Shown here: positions 44,664 to 54,661 of the stretch, piece after piece
Position numbering within the stretch: the stretch's first letter is position 1
Layout of the letters: each line of letters begins with the position of its first letter
NCBI RefSeq assembly: GCF_002899945.2
Contig: NZ_PPEG02000002.1
Location: 310,001-374,000 of the forward strand
DNA from: Chryseobacterium viscerum
Lineage (GTDB): Bacteria > Bacteroidota > Bacteroidia > Flavobacteriales > Weeksellaceae
Direction: 5' to 3'
DNA length: 64,000 nucleotides
The notes under the pieces: generated by a model
The model's input: only the letters and a program-made list of their open reading frames with translations
Database searches by the model: none
What the model was told of the DNA's origin: nothing
Translations under genes and position numbers: made by a program

Positions 44664-45215
44664 ATGAAAACAAATATACAAGAGGGGATCATTCTTATTC
44701 CGGATTTCAGCGGATTTACAGAATTTGTGTTCAATACAAAATTGTACACAGGCGAGTATATTGTAAGACAGTTATTGTCTACACTGATTGATGTGAATGA
44801 TCAGTATTTTGAAATTTCCGAAATTGAGGGCGATGCCATTTTATTTTACCGATATGATGAAAATCCTTCATACCAAAGTATTTCCGGGATGCTTTGGAAA
44901 ATGAGAAGTGCCTTCAACAGGAAGATAGAAGAACTGAGTAAGAGTCTAAGCACAACAATTGATCTTGGACTTAAGTTTATTGTTCATTATGGATCTTTTT
45001 CACAATACAATATTGGAAACTTCAGAAAATTATATGGGAAAACCATTGTAGAGGCCCATCAGCTTTTGAAAAACGGAGTAGCAGAGCAGCCTTCTTACGC
45101 TCTTTTCAGTAATTCTTTCCTGGAAAACAGCAAGAATCAGGCGTCTGATTTTAATAAGGACCCACTTCTTCTGCCGGAAGTAGGGGTTATCCATTATTTT
45201 GAAAATTTAAACTAG
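44664..45215 (+). CDS. DUF2652 protein with nucleotidyl-cyclase-like fold
   Basis: 183 aa. ILIPDFSGFTEFV and EISEIEGDAILFYRY correspond to the FxDxSGFT and GD motifs of class III adenylate cyclases; KFIVHYGSF and YGKTIVEAHQLLKN also fit the fold. The second metal Asp and the substrate-specifying Lys/Asp pair are not obvious, so activity is uncertain. The family is annotated DUF2652 from memory. Separate transcript between two terminators. Confidence 0.7.
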   Translation: MKTNIQEGIILIPDFSGFTEFVFNTKLYTGEYIVRQLLSTLIDVNDQYFEISEIEGDAILFYRYDENPSYQSISGMLWKMRSAFNRKIEELSKSLSTTIDLGLKFIVHYGSFSQYNIGNFRKLYGKTIVEAHQLLKNGVAEQPSYALFSNSFLENSKNQASDFNKDPLLLPEVGVIHYFENLN

Positions 45216-45261
45216 CACATATTTTTTAATATTATTCCTTGTAAATTTGCTATTGCTAGCG

Positions 45262-45286
45262 GCCCGGGTGAGATCCGGGCTTTTTT
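45262..45286 (+). terminator. GC-rich intrinsic terminator
   Basis: GCCCGG and CCGGGC around GTGAGAT, followed by six T; one of the few GC-rich stems in the window. Confidence 0.88.
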
Positions 45287-45521
45287 ATTGATTATTTTTA
45301 AATAAGTTTCCATTGAAGATAAATGGTTTTTTTAAGAATATTTATTACAAGAGTGATTTTTATTAAGTTGATTTATTGAATAATTTTCACTGTTTTTTAA
45401 TTTATGTTTAAATTTGACCTTGATATCTTGCTGGAAATTAGATAATTATTTTATTTTTTTTACTTTTTGATGTAACGTTTATAGTGAGATAGTGGTCTTA
45501 TAATAAAAACTATAATTTCAC
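45287..45521. other. AT-rich upstream region of the barrel gene
   Basis: No gene seen. Probably holds the promoter of the outer-membrane protein gene at 45522; no exact TAnnTTTG box. Confidence 0.35.
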
Positions 45522-47711
45522 ATGAAAGTTATCTTATTTCCAATAGCGATATTAGCAGGTTCATTCGCAATGGCTCAGCAAGCTCCGGCTCCGGCTGCCA
45601 AGGATACTGTAAAAGGAAATACAAAGGAAATAGAAGCTGTTGCCCTGGTTGCCAGAAAACCAACAGTAGAATCTAAAGTAGACAGAACTGTATTCAATGT
45701 AGCGAATAGTGCAATTCTGGCAGGAAATACAACGTGGGACGTCCTGAGAATGACTCCTTTGGTAAGTATTAATAATAATGATGATGTAAAAGCCGAAGGA
45801 CAGGCGGTTACAGTATATATCAATGACAGGAAATCTATTTTTACAGGAAAGGAATTAAAAGAATATCTTAAAACAATTCCAGCTGATAACCTGATGAAAA
45901 TAGAAGTCATCACCAGTCCTTCTTCACGGTATGAAACGTCAGGGTCCGTTATCAATATTGTCCTGAAAAAAAGGGATGATGAAGGAATGAAAGGAAGTAT
46001 TTCCCTTAACAACAGACAGAGCACCAAAAACTCACAATACGCAAATTTTAACCTGAATTACCATAAGAAGAAATTTACTCAAACCTTTATAGGAGGTTAC
46101 AGCAGCGGGAATTACGTGCAAAAGACTCAGACTTGGGATAACCGGTATGAAAACAATAAGCTTACCCAATTCAATCTGGAAAATGTGATGAGAAATGAGA
46201 GTCCTTCTCTTTCCTCTACTTCAGAATTTGCAATCAATGACAAAAATAATATCGGACTTGTGCTGGAGTATTCACAGAACAGAAATTTATCTTTGTCAGA
46301 GTCTGACGGGATGACTTCTTCTGATAAAGGCCCCGGTGATTCTTTTCACCAGACTCAAAACACATGGGGATTCAGCCGTAATTTGGGGACTAATGCCTTC
46401 TACAAATACTATGATAAAGAGAAAAATAGAATTTTAGATGTTAATTTAGGGACCAATTATTCCAGTAATAACAATGATAATTTAATTGATAAGGAAGCCA
46501 TTGATAAATTCGGAGTGAAAAAAGGTCAGCAATTAGGATTTGTCCGCATGAATCAGATGCGTAATTATTACCTGAAAATAGATTATACACAACCTTTGGG
46601 TAAATCAGGAGGTACCATTGAAGTGGGAGGTAAGACTGAAGTTAATAATCACACGATTCCCAATAATCTCTATGGATTCAGCATGAATGATCCTCAATCA
46701 GAATATTTTGATCTTTCTAAAAATGACAGATTCCATTATGAGGATAATCTGAGCTCTGTATATGCCAATTATAGCAAAACATTCTTCAAGAAACTGGAAA
46801 CAAGAATCGGAGTTCGTTACGAATATATTGATTATAAAGTAAGACAGGATGTAGCAGGTACGGAGAGAAGGGATTCATATGGAACTTTTCTTCCCAATCT
46901 ATTGCTGAAATATAGTTTTTCAGACAATTATGATCTGAGTCTTACCTATAACAGAAGTATATGGAGACCATGGTATTCGGAGTTTAATCCATTCCTGATG
47001 CCTGAAATTAACGGAACGTATTCCAGAGGAAATCTTTATTTGAATCCTAACCCTAATGACCGTCTTTATATGAAATTCGGGATTATGAAAAAGTACTTTA
47101 TTTCTGCAAGGTATATGCATACCAACCAGGATTATTGGACTAGTTATGTGACGGAAAATGGAAGAACGGTTTCATTACCAGGGAACTTCGATGGAAAGGT
47201 GGAAAAATATTATCTTTTTGCGAATACCAATCAGAACTTCCTGAAAAATAAGCTGAATGTGAACGCCGGATTTGGATGGTACTATATTAACAACAAAGAT
47301 TTTAACGAGAAAAATAAGTTGGGAGCTAAGGATTATATCAGCTATTGGGGAGCTTCCGCGAATGTATCTTACACGAATCTTTTCAATAAAAACATTAATC
47401 TAAGTGCGTGGGTGGAACTTGCCAATGAAAATAATGGAAATTCATATGCCAATAATACCAATGTTTTCCATAATATTTCAGTGACCAAAGTATTCCCAAA
47501 AAACCAAATGGAGCTGAGCATGCAGCTGATGAATATTTTTAAAAGACCTTACGGTGATAATACGACTTACGGCCAGGACGGAACTTTTAGAGAGTATTCA
47601 AAATGGGACTGGTACGGTGTTTCTCTTACTTTCGTAAAACGTTTCGGAAACCAGAAGGTAAAAGAAAATACAAAGACCGATGTAGAGAAAAATGCTGGCG
47701 GAGGAAAATAA
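45522..47711 (+). CDS. TonB-dependent-receptor-like outer-membrane beta-barrel
   Basis: 729 aa with a signal peptide (MKVILFPIAILAGSFAMAQ). A plug domain (about 35-150: VARKPTVESKVDRTVFNVANS ... WDVLRMTPLVSINNNDDVKAEGQAVTVYINDR) is followed by a long barrel rich in alternating aromatic residues ending in SKWDWYGVSLTFVKRFG. It belongs to the Bacteroidota outer_membrane_beta-barrel group related to TonB receptors, but the final aromatic residue is followed by a Lys/Gly-rich tail. Substrate unknown. Single gene with terminator. Confidence 0.85.
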   Translation: MKVILFPIAILAGSFAMAQQAPAPAAKDTVKGNTKEIEAVALVARKPTVESKVDRTVFNVANSAILAGNTTWDVLRMTPLVSINNNDDVKAEGQAVTVYINDRKSIFTGKELKEYLKTIPADNLMKIEVITSPSSRYETSGSVINIVLKKRDDEGMKGSISLNNRQSTKNSQYANFNLNYHKKKFTQTFIGGYSSGNYVQKTQTWDNRYENNKLTQFNLENVMRNESPSLSSTSEFAINDKNNIGLVLEYSQNRNLSLSESDGMTSSDKGPGDSFHQTQNTWGFSRNLGTNAFYKYYDKEKNRILDVNLGTNYSSNNNDNLIDKEAIDKFGVKKGQQLGFVRMNQMRNYYLKIDYTQPLGKSGGTIEVGGKTEVNNHTIPNNLYGFSMNDPQSEYFDLSKNDRFHYEDNLSSVYANYSKTFFKKLETRIGVRYEYIDYKVRQDVAGTERRDSYGTFLPNLLLKYSFSDNYDLSLTYNRSIWRPWYSEFNPFLMPEINGTYSRGNLYLNPNPNDRLYMKFGIMKKYFISARYMHTNQDYWTSYVTENGRTVSLPGNFDGKVEKYYLFANTNQNFLKNKLNVNAGFGWYYINNKDFNEKNKLGAKDYISYWGASANVSYTNLFNKNINLSAWVELANENNGNSYANNTNVFHNISVTKVFPKNQMELSMQLMNIFKRPYGDNTTYGQDGTFREYSKWDWYGVSLTFVKRFGNQKVKENTKTDVEKNAGGGK

Positions 47712-47738
47712 TTCAAAATTTGTTAGATATAATAGAAG

Positions 47739-47768
47739 CAGATTCCAATTTGGAATCTGCTTTTTTTA
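47739..47768 (+). terminator. Intrinsic terminator
   Basis: AGCAGATTCCAA and TTGGAATCTGCT form a perfect stem with seven T after it. Confidence 0.92.
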
Positions 47769-47787
47769 AATCTTTATGCTTAATAGT

Positions 47788-49090
47788 CTCTCGCAGATCT
47801 CAAAAATCTGTGTAGTCTCTGTGATCTGTGGAAGGATAATAATTTAGATACTAACGCAAAGTTTTATCTGAATTTCTCATTATTTTAAGGTGGCAAAGCA
47901 GGAATCAATTTCATTGATTCTTTCCAAGCATACATATAATCACGAAGCTTCTTAAGCAACGAAGTTGGTTTCTTTGCTCTCTTAAAAACGTGATGTTTTT
48001 TCTTTTAAACTTTGCGTTAAAAGAATATCTTTCGCAGATTTAACAAATTAAGCAGATCTCAAAAATCAATGTAGTCTCTGTGATCTGTGGGAGGATAATA
48101 ATTTAGATAGTAACGCAAAGTTTTATCTAAATTTCTTATTATTTTAAGGTGGCAAAGCAGGAATCAATTTCATTGATTCTTTCCAAGCGTACATATAATC
48201 ACGAAGCTTCTTAAGCAACGAAGTTGGTTTCTTTGCTCTCTTAAAAACGTGATGTTTTTTCTTTTAAACTTTGCGTTAAAAGAATATCTCTCGCAGATTT
48301 AACAAATTAAGCAGATCTCAAAAATCAATGTAGTCTCTGTGATCTGTGGGAGGATAATAATTTAGATAGTAACGCAAAGTTTTATCTAAATTTCTTATTA
48401 TTTTAAGGTGGCAAAGCAGGAATCAATTTCATTGATTCTTTCCAAGCGTACATATAATCACGAAGCTTCTTAAGCAACGAAGTTGGTTTCTTTGCTCTCT
48501 TAAAAATGTGATGTTTTTTCTTTTAAACTTTGTGTTAAAAGAATATCTCTCACAAATTTAATAAATTAAGCAGATCTCAAAAATCAATGTAGTCTCTGTG
48601 ATCTGTGGGAGGATAATAATTTAGATAGTAACGCAAAGTTTTATCTGAATTTCTTATTATTTTAAGGTGGCAAAGCAGGAATCAATTTCATTGATTCTTT
48701 CCAAGCGTACATATAATCACGAAGCTTCTTAAGCAACGAAGTTGGTTTCTTTGCTCTCTTAAAAATGTGATGTTTTTTCTTTTAAACTTTGTGTTAAAAG
48801 AATATCTCTCACAAATTTAATAAATTAAGCAGATCTCAAAAATCAATGTAGTCTCTGTGATCTGTGGGAGGATAATAATTTAGATAGTAACGCAAAGTTT
48901 TATCTGAATTTCTTATTATTTTAAGGTGGCAAAGCAGGAATCAATTTCATTGATTCTTTCCAAGCGTACATATAATCACGAAGCTTCTTAAGCAACGAAG
49001 TTGGTTTCTTTGCTCTCTTAAAAATGTGATGTTTTTTCTTTTAAACTTCGCGTTAAAAGAATATCTCCCGCAGATTTAACAAATTAAGAA
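47788..49090. repeat. Five tandem copies of a 259-bp repeat
   Basis: The landmark TGTAGTCTCT recurs at 47811, 48070, 48329, 48588 and 48847, and a diverged version at 49106: exactly 259 bp each time. Every unit holds inverted arms TAACGCAAAGTTT ... AAACTTTGCGTTA (in unit 1 at 47852-47864 and 48007-48019), a small dyad GAATCAAT-TTC-ATTGATTC, and a second pair built on CGCAGAT/ATCTGTGGGAG. Copies differ at only a few positions, for example aagcAtac in the first unit and aagcGtac in later ones. No ORF. Confidence 0.95.
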
Positions 49091-49427
49091 AATCTCAAAA
49101 ACCTGTGTAATTTCGTTGATCCTCGAGAAACTATCCAGACACTATCCAGACACAAATTCTTAAACCATTAAGAGTATATTAAGCTGTTAAGAGTATTAAG
49201 AAAATATCTAAGATATTCATTAAGCACACTGCTTCATTCAAATTTATTTGACCTTAACATTCCTTAAAAACTTAAGCCTTCTTAATGGTTTAAAAAATCT
49301 CCCACAGATTTAACAAATTAAGCAGATCTTAAAAAAATCTGCGAAATCTCCTAAATCTGCGAGAAAAAAACTTTCGTAGATCTAACAGATTTTAAAATTT
49401 GTGTAATCTCTGTGATCTGTGGGAGAA
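49091..49427. repeat. Nested inverted repeats related to the 259-bp units
   Basis: Arms TTAAACCATTAAGA (49160-49173) and TCTTAATGGTTTAA (49281-49294), followed by TCTCCCACAGAT (49299-49310) and ATCTGTGGGAGA (49415-49426). Same architecture as in the tandem units but single copies. Non-coding. Confidence 0.8.
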
Positions 49428-49461
49428 ATAAAAAACAGATCCCAAATTGGAATCTGTTTAG
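49428..49461 (-). terminator. Terminator of bglX
   Basis: On the minus strand AAACAGATTCCAA pairs with TTGGGATCTGTTT (one mismatch as G-U) and is followed by a T-run; 60 bp past the bglX stop. Confidence 0.8.
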
Positions 49462-49520
49462 CATTCTATCAAATAATTATAAATAGTAGAGTTTTGCACT
49501 CTTAACTTTCGGGTTTTTGT

Positions 49521-51785
49521 TTACTTAAGGGTAAACTTTACTTTCGTTTTAATGGCATCAGAAGAATTTCCAATCAATGCTTCAAAATCTCCCGGTTCAG
49601 CTACCCAATCGTGTTTACCGGCATCAAAATAACTTAAAGCTGTTTTGTCGATGGTGAAAGCGACTTCTTTCTGTTCTCCAGGATTTAGATATACTTTTTC
49701 GAAACCTTTCAGTTCTTTTGCAGGACGTGGAACGGATGATTTCAAATCGCTGATATAAAGTTGAGCAACCTCAGCCCCAGCTTTTTTACCCGTATTTTTT
49801 ACGGTTATTGTAAAGGTAATTTTACCATCCTGTGAAATGGTTGTTTGATCCGCTTTTGCTTTCCCAAATTCAAAAGTGGTATAGCTCAATCCATGTCCGA
49901 AGCTGAATAGAGGTTTTATATTTTTGGTATCATGCCAGCGGTATCCTACAAAAACACCTTCGTTGTAAGTAATATTGATAGGGTTTTTCTGATCTTTACC
50001 TTTTCCTGCAGCCAACTCATCCTTCTGTCCCGGGTATTCTCCCAACTGATGTGCTGAGTTATCCTCAAGCTTTACAGGGAATGTAAACGGAAGTTTTCCT
50101 GAAGGGTTTGCATCACCTGCCAGAACGGAAGCGATGGAATTTCCAGCTTCAGAACCCAGATACCATGATTGTAAAACGGTTGGAACTTCTTTAATCCAAG
50201 GCATTGCCACAGCATTTCCTGAAACCAGCACAACTGCCAGGTTTTTATTGGCTTTTGCCAGAGCAGAAATCACGTGATCCTGATTGTAAGGAAGTCCATA
50301 GCTTTTTCTGTCGTTTCCTTCACTGTCCTGGAAGTCTGCTTTATTCAAACCCCCTACGAAAATCACATAATCCGATTTTTTTGCCAATTCTACAGCTTCA
50401 TTCAGTAACTCAGCTTCAGAACGGGTATCTTTTAAATCCTGTCCGGATTTTACCCCGTTATATTCACCTCCGATATCTCCTACATAACCTCTCGCATACT
50501 GTACATCAGCCTGTTTTCCAAATCTGGACTTGATACCATCCAAAGGAAGCGTTTCGTATTTTACTTTTAATGATGAAGAACCTCCACCAACAGTCATGAT
50601 CTTAATGGCATTTTCACCAATAACGGCGATTTTTTTAGCCTTATTAATATCAATTGGAAGAACATTCCCCTGATTTTTTAATAGAACAATTCCTTCTTCT
50701 CCAATTTCCTTTGCTACCGCTTTATGATCTTCAGAGGCAATATTTCCGAAAGGCTTGTTGCGGTTCATCGTTGTTTTATAGGCAAGACGAAGTAATCTTG
50801 TTACTTTATCATCAAGTTCTTTGGTATCTGCTTTTCCTGCTTTAATCAAATCAAGATAAGGTTTTGCCAGATAATAATTATCGTAAGCATTTTTAGTTCC
50901 CGCAGAAAGTCCGTTGGTCCATGATCCGAATTCAAGATCAAGACCGTTATGAATGGCCTGTTCCGTATTGTTTACGGCACCCCAGTCAGATACTACAACG
51001 CCTTTATAATTCCATTCTTTCTTTAAAATATCATTTAAAAGATACTGATTCTGGCTGGCATATTGACCTTTGTACATGTCGTAAGCTCCCATAATCGTCC
51101 ATGAATCACCTTCTGTTACCGCTGCTTTAAAAGGCGGAAGGTAGATTTCATAAAGAGTTCTATCGTCCACATTCACATTGCTGGTATGACGGAACATTTC
51201 CTGGTTATTCAGGGCAAAATGCTTCACTGAAGTTGCCACACCATTAGATTGTACCCCTTTAATATAAGGGACCACCATTTTTGAAGTCAGATAGGGATCT
51301 TCACCCATATATTCGAAATTTCTTCCGTTCAGTGGAGTTCTGTAAATATTAACTCCAGGTCCCAGAAGAATATCTTTTTTTCTGTAACGTGCTTCTTCAC
51401 CCAAAGCCTTACCATAGTTCCATGACATTTTTTTATTCCATGTTGCGGATAATGCAGTAAGAGCAGGGTAGGCGATAATAGAGTCATTAGTCCATCCTGC
51501 CTGGTCCCATTCATCCCACATGACTTCCGGACGTACCCCGTGAGGACCATCAGTTGTCCAGAATTCCGGAATACCCAATCTTGGAACACCCGGCGAACTG
51601 AATTTCGACTGTGCATGAAGCATCGCCACTTTCTCCTCCAGTGTCATCCTGGACAAAGCATCCTGAATACGCTGTTCCACAGGTTTTGATTCATCTAAAT
51701 AAGTGGGTAGAGTAGTATTGGTCTGAGCCATATAAGAAGCAGAAATAAAGGTGAATAAACTTATAATGACGGTTTTCTTTAACAT
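49521..51785 (-). CDS. bglX: Beta-glucosidase, glycoside hydrolase family 3
   Basis: 754 aa exported enzyme (signal peptide MLKKTVIISLFTFISASYMAQ). GH3 N-terminal domain with GVPRLGIPEFWTTDGPHGVR, SVKHFALN (K188-H189) and the nucleophile D267 in VVVSDWGAV; the GH3 C-terminal domain (VLLKNQGNVLPI, FVGGLNKADFQDSEGNDRKSYGLPYNQ) and a fibronectin-like domain (VAQLYISDLKSSVPRPAKELKGF) complete it. Releases glucose or related sugars from beta-linked oligosaccharides in the periplasm. Follows metQ by 248 bp and probably has its own promoter. Confidence 0.95.
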   Translation of the reverse strand: MLKKTVIISLFTFISASYMAQTNTTLPTYLDESKPVEQRIQDALSRMTLEEKVAMLHAQSKFSSPGVPRLGIPEFWTTDGPHGVRPEVMWDEWDQAGWTNDSIIAYPALTALSATWNKKMSWNYGKALGEEARYRKKDILLGPGVNIYRTPLNGRNFEYMGEDPYLTSKMVVPYIKGVQSNGVATSVKHFALNNQEMFRHTSNVNVDDRTLYEIYLPPFKAAVTEGDSWTIMGAYDMYKGQYASQNQYLLNDILKKEWNYKGVVVSDWGAVNNTEQAIHNGLDLEFGSWTNGLSAGTKNAYDNYYLAKPYLDLIKAGKADTKELDDKVTRLLRLAYKTTMNRNKPFGNIASEDHKAVAKEIGEEGIVLLKNQGNVLPIDINKAKKIAVIGENAIKIMTVGGGSSSLKVKYETLPLDGIKSRFGKQADVQYARGYVGDIGGEYNGVKSGQDLKDTRSEAELLNEAVELAKKSDYVIFVGGLNKADFQDSEGNDRKSYGLPYNQDHVISALAKANKNLAVVLVSGNAVAMPWIKEVPTVLQSWYLGSEAGNSIASVLAGDANPSGKLPFTFPVKLEDNSAHQLGEYPGQKDELAAGKGKDQKNPINITYNEGVFVGYRWHDTKNIKPLFSFGHGLSYTTFEFGKAKADQTTISQDGKITFTITVKNTGKKAGAEVAQLYISDLKSSVPRPAKELKGFEKVYLNPGEQKEVAFTIDKTALSYFDAGKHDWVAEPGDFEALIGNSSDAIKTKVKFTLK

Positions 51786-52033
51786 AATGCCTTTCTATTT
51801 GATTAAAAGCAAAAGTAAAGAAAATTTTTATTATCTCAAATTGAGAAAATAAAAAAATAGGATATAAAAAACTGCCCGCTTATTTGCAGACAGCTGATCT
51901 TGAATATTTTTATTGGTAAAGGTGAAAAAATTGAGGAGAAGTTCACAAGTGAAAAAGTAAAATCCGAATCTGGAAAACTCGTACCCCGAAACCCGAATTT
52001 CAAAACGCTCTCACTCTCAAACCCCCTCACTCA

Positions 52034-52843
52034 TCAATCCCATCCCTTCACCGCTCCTCCTTTGAAGATTTCTTTCGCTTTCTTTTCTACTTCCGGAGAC
52101 TCGTATGCTTTGACAAAATTTTTAACTTTTTGACTGTTCTTATTGTCCGGTCTGGCAACAATTACATTCACGTAAGGAGAATCTTTATCTTCCACAAGGA
52201 TGCCCTGCTTTTCCTGATCTAAACCGGCCTGAGCAGCAAAATTATTATTGATGATTCCTACAACAACATCTCTGTCTTCTAAAACTCTTGGAATCTGAGC
52301 CCCTTCAATCTCCATAATTTTCAGCTCTTTTGGGTTTTCTGTTATATCTGTGACTTTTGGAAGAAGCCCAACATTCGCTTTTAATTTCAGCAGACCGCCC
52401 TTCTGCAGAAGAAGTAAAGATCGACCTCCATTGGTAGGGTCATTGGGAATAACAACAGTGTTGCCGTCCTGCAATTCACTGATGTTTTTAATCTTTTTTG
52501 AATACGCTACAATAGGGTAGACAAATGTATTTCCTACAGGTACGAGGTTATAGTTTCTCTGTTTTGACTGTTCAGTTAAATAAGGGATATGCTGAAAGGC
52601 ATTGGCATCAATATCACCATTTGTCAAGGCTTCATTGGGAACTACATAATCATTAAAAGGTATAAGCTCCACTTCCAGATTATATTTCTCCTTCGCTACT
52701 TTTTTAGCTACTTCAGCAATTTCCTGCTCCGGTCCATAAGTAATTCCTACACGGATAAAATTCGGGTCATCTTTTCTCCCCGAACATGCTGTGAATAGTA
52801 ATAATCCAGCCGTTAATAAACCAAAAATCTTTATCTTTTTCAT
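52034..52843 (-). CDS. metQ: Methionine ABC transporter, substrate-binding lipoprotein
   Basis: 269 aa. Lipobox LFTACSG, then the NlpA/MetQ domain (IRVGITYGPEQEIAEVAKKVAKEKYNLEVELIPFNDYVVPNEALTNGDIDANAFQH; core GDIDANAFQH). Captures D/L-methionine for MetI-MetN. Last gene of the operon, 122 bp after metI. Confidence 0.94.
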   Translation of the reverse strand: MKKIKIFGLLTAGLLLFTACSGRKDDPNFIRVGITYGPEQEIAEVAKKVAKEKYNLEVELIPFNDYVVPNEALTNGDIDANAFQHIPYLTEQSKQRNYNLVPVGNTFVYPIVAYSKKIKNISELQDGNTVVIPNDPTNGGRSLLLLQKGGLLKLKANVGLLPKVTDITENPKELKIMEIEGAQIPRVLEDRDVVVGIINNNFAAQAGLDQEKQGILVEDKDSPYVNVIVARPDNKNSQKVKNFVKAYESPEVEKKAKEIFKGGAVKGWD

Positions 52844-52965
52844 GCTAATTTTTTATTTAAATGATAGTAAGCAAAAGGGCTAATGAGTTTTTCAATTTTG
52901 TATACTCCTTATCTCATATCTCAAAACCCGAATCTCCTCTCAAACTCTCTGACACTCCAACTCAA

Positions 52966-53622
52966 TTATCTGTGATCAAACCTTTTTGACAATCTGTCTC
53001 CCATAAATTGGATGATGAAGACCAAAAGAACAAGCAGAATCAATACTGTATTCATAATAACAATATCGTAACCGATATATCCGTACTGGTACCCAACCTG
53101 TCCAAGTCCTCCGGCACCTACAGCACCTCCCATCGCAGAATATCCTACCAGCGTTATCAAAGTGATCGTAGCATTGTTGATTAATGAAGGTAAAGCTTCA
53201 GGAAGCAATACTTTTCTGATAATTTGTAACGGAGAAGCACCCAGCGCTCTTGCAGTTTCTATAAGACCTTGAGGAACCTCAATAAGGCTGTTCTCAACAA
53301 GTCTTGCAATAAACGGAGCAGCTCCAACACTTAATGGAACCAGAGCAGCATTCACTCCAATAGAAGTTCCTGCCAAAATTCTGGTGAAAGGGATCATCCA
53401 TACAATCAGGATAATAAAAGGGATTGCACGGAAAATATTAACCAAAATAGATAATCCTCTATGATAGAAGGTATTTTCCAGCAGTTGTCCTTTTCTGGTT
53501 AAAAAAAGCATAATCCCAACCGGAAGACCTAACACAAATCCAAAAAATCCGGAGAGAAATGTCATATAAACTGTTTCCCAGGTTCCTTTTGCCAAAAGGG
53601 CAATTACCGTATCACTAAGCAT
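52966..53622 (-). CDS. metI: Methionine ABC transporter permease
   Basis: 218 aa, five membrane helices. The coupling motif EALPSLINNATITLI with the EAA loop (ETARALGASPLQIIRKVLLPEALPS; core GASPLQIIRKVLLPEA) contacts MetN. Overlaps metN by 8 bp. Confidence 0.95.
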   Translation of the reverse strand: MLSDTVIALLAKGTWETVYMTFLSGFFGFVLGLPVGIMLFLTRKGQLLENTFYHRGLSILVNIFRAIPFIILIVWMIPFTRILAGTSIGVNAALVPLSVGAAPFIARLVENSLIEVPQGLIETARALGASPLQIIRKVLLPEALPSLINNATITLITLVGYSAMGGAVGAGGLGQVGYQYGYIGYDIVIMNTVLILLVLLVFIIQFMGDRLSKRFDHR

Positions 53623-54643
53623 ATCCTTTTACTGTATTTTGAATTTTATTTTGGTTGAAATAATAGATCGCCTGCTGGTTTTCTTCTGTCTCACCCTGAA
53701 GATGCAGCAGAAGCTTACCAAAATTGGAATTTCCGAAATATTCTACGTCAGCCTTTAAAAGCTTGTAAGGGATTTTATATTGGGTATACAGAGTTGAAAG
53801 AATTTGTTCAACACTGATGTTTTCGTTAAGTTCTATTTCGACCAGCGGAAATAAACCATCTTTTGGCTCTTTCTGCAGTCTGTTACTGAGTTCCTGTGGC
53901 AGGGTCATGATGTCTGAATTTATAAACTGGCGGATGATTGGATGTTCTCTATCCGAAATAATCTCGCTTAAAGTTCCTTTTGTTAATAATTTTCCTTTGT
54001 CGATCACTGCAACATGGTTACAGACCGATTTGATTACTTCCATTTCGTGGGTAATTAAAAGGATGGTAATTCCCAGTCTCTGATTGATGTCTCTTAAAAG
54101 TTGCAGAATAGATTGTGTTGTTGCAGGATCCAGTGCGCTGGTTGCTTCGTCACAAAGCAGAAGGTGAGGATCATTGGCCAAAGCTCTTGCAATGGCAACT
54201 CTCTGTTTTTGTCCTCCCGAAAGGCTTCTCGGATAATCATTGGCTTTTTCTTCAAGCCCTACGATTTTCAGCAGTTCATTCACTTTTCTATTGATCTCAT
54301 CCTTACTGGTATGATCCAGCTCCAATGGAAGAGCTATATTATCAAAAACAGTTCTCGAAGAAAGAAGGTTGAAATGCTGGAAGATCATTCCTATTTTTTT
54401 GCGTTCTTCAGCAAGCTGTTTGGAACCCAGTTTGGTAAAGTCTTTTCCATTAATAATAATCTGTCCTTCATCCGGTCTTTCCAATAAATTGACCGTACGG
54501 ATAAGGGTACTTTTTCCGGCACCCGAAAACCCGATAATTCCTACGATATCTCCTTTCTCTATAGTAAGACTCACCTTGTCCAGTGCTTTAAATGACTGTT
54601 TTTTCTGGTGAAATGTCTTTGATATGTTTCTGATTTCTATCAT
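53615..54643 (-). CDS. metN: Methionine ABC transporter ATPase
   Basis: 342 aa. Walker A GFSGAGKST (38-46), signature LSGGQKQR, Walker B LLLCDEATSALD, and a C-terminal NIL domain (IELNENISVEQILSTLYTQYKIPY) that senses methionine and inhibits transport when the amino acid is abundant. Energises MetI-MetQ. 18 bp after the EamA transporter gene. Confidence 0.96.
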   Translation of the reverse strand: MIEIRNISKTFHQKKQSFKALDKVSLTIEKGDIVGIIGFSGAGKSTLIRTVNLLERPDEGQIIINGKDFTKLGSKQLAEERKKIGMIFQHFNLLSSRTVFDNIALPLELDHTSKDEINRKVNELLKIVGLEEKANDYPRSLSGGQKQRVAIARALANDPHLLLCDEATSALDPATTQSILQLLRDINQRLGITILLITHEMEVIKSVCNHVAVIDKGKLLTKGTLSEIISDREHPIIRQFINSDIMTLPQELSNRLQKEPKDGLFPLVEIELNENISVEQILSTLYTQYKIPYKLLKADVEYFGNSNFGKLLLHLQGETEENQQAIYYFNQNKIQNTVKGYA

Positions 54644-54661
54644 TCTGATTTTATATACTGT

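Noticed and set aside
47788..49090. CRISPR array
   Set aside because: The repeated unit is 259 bp and nearly identical from end to end; there are no short repeats separated by unique spacers and no cas genes.
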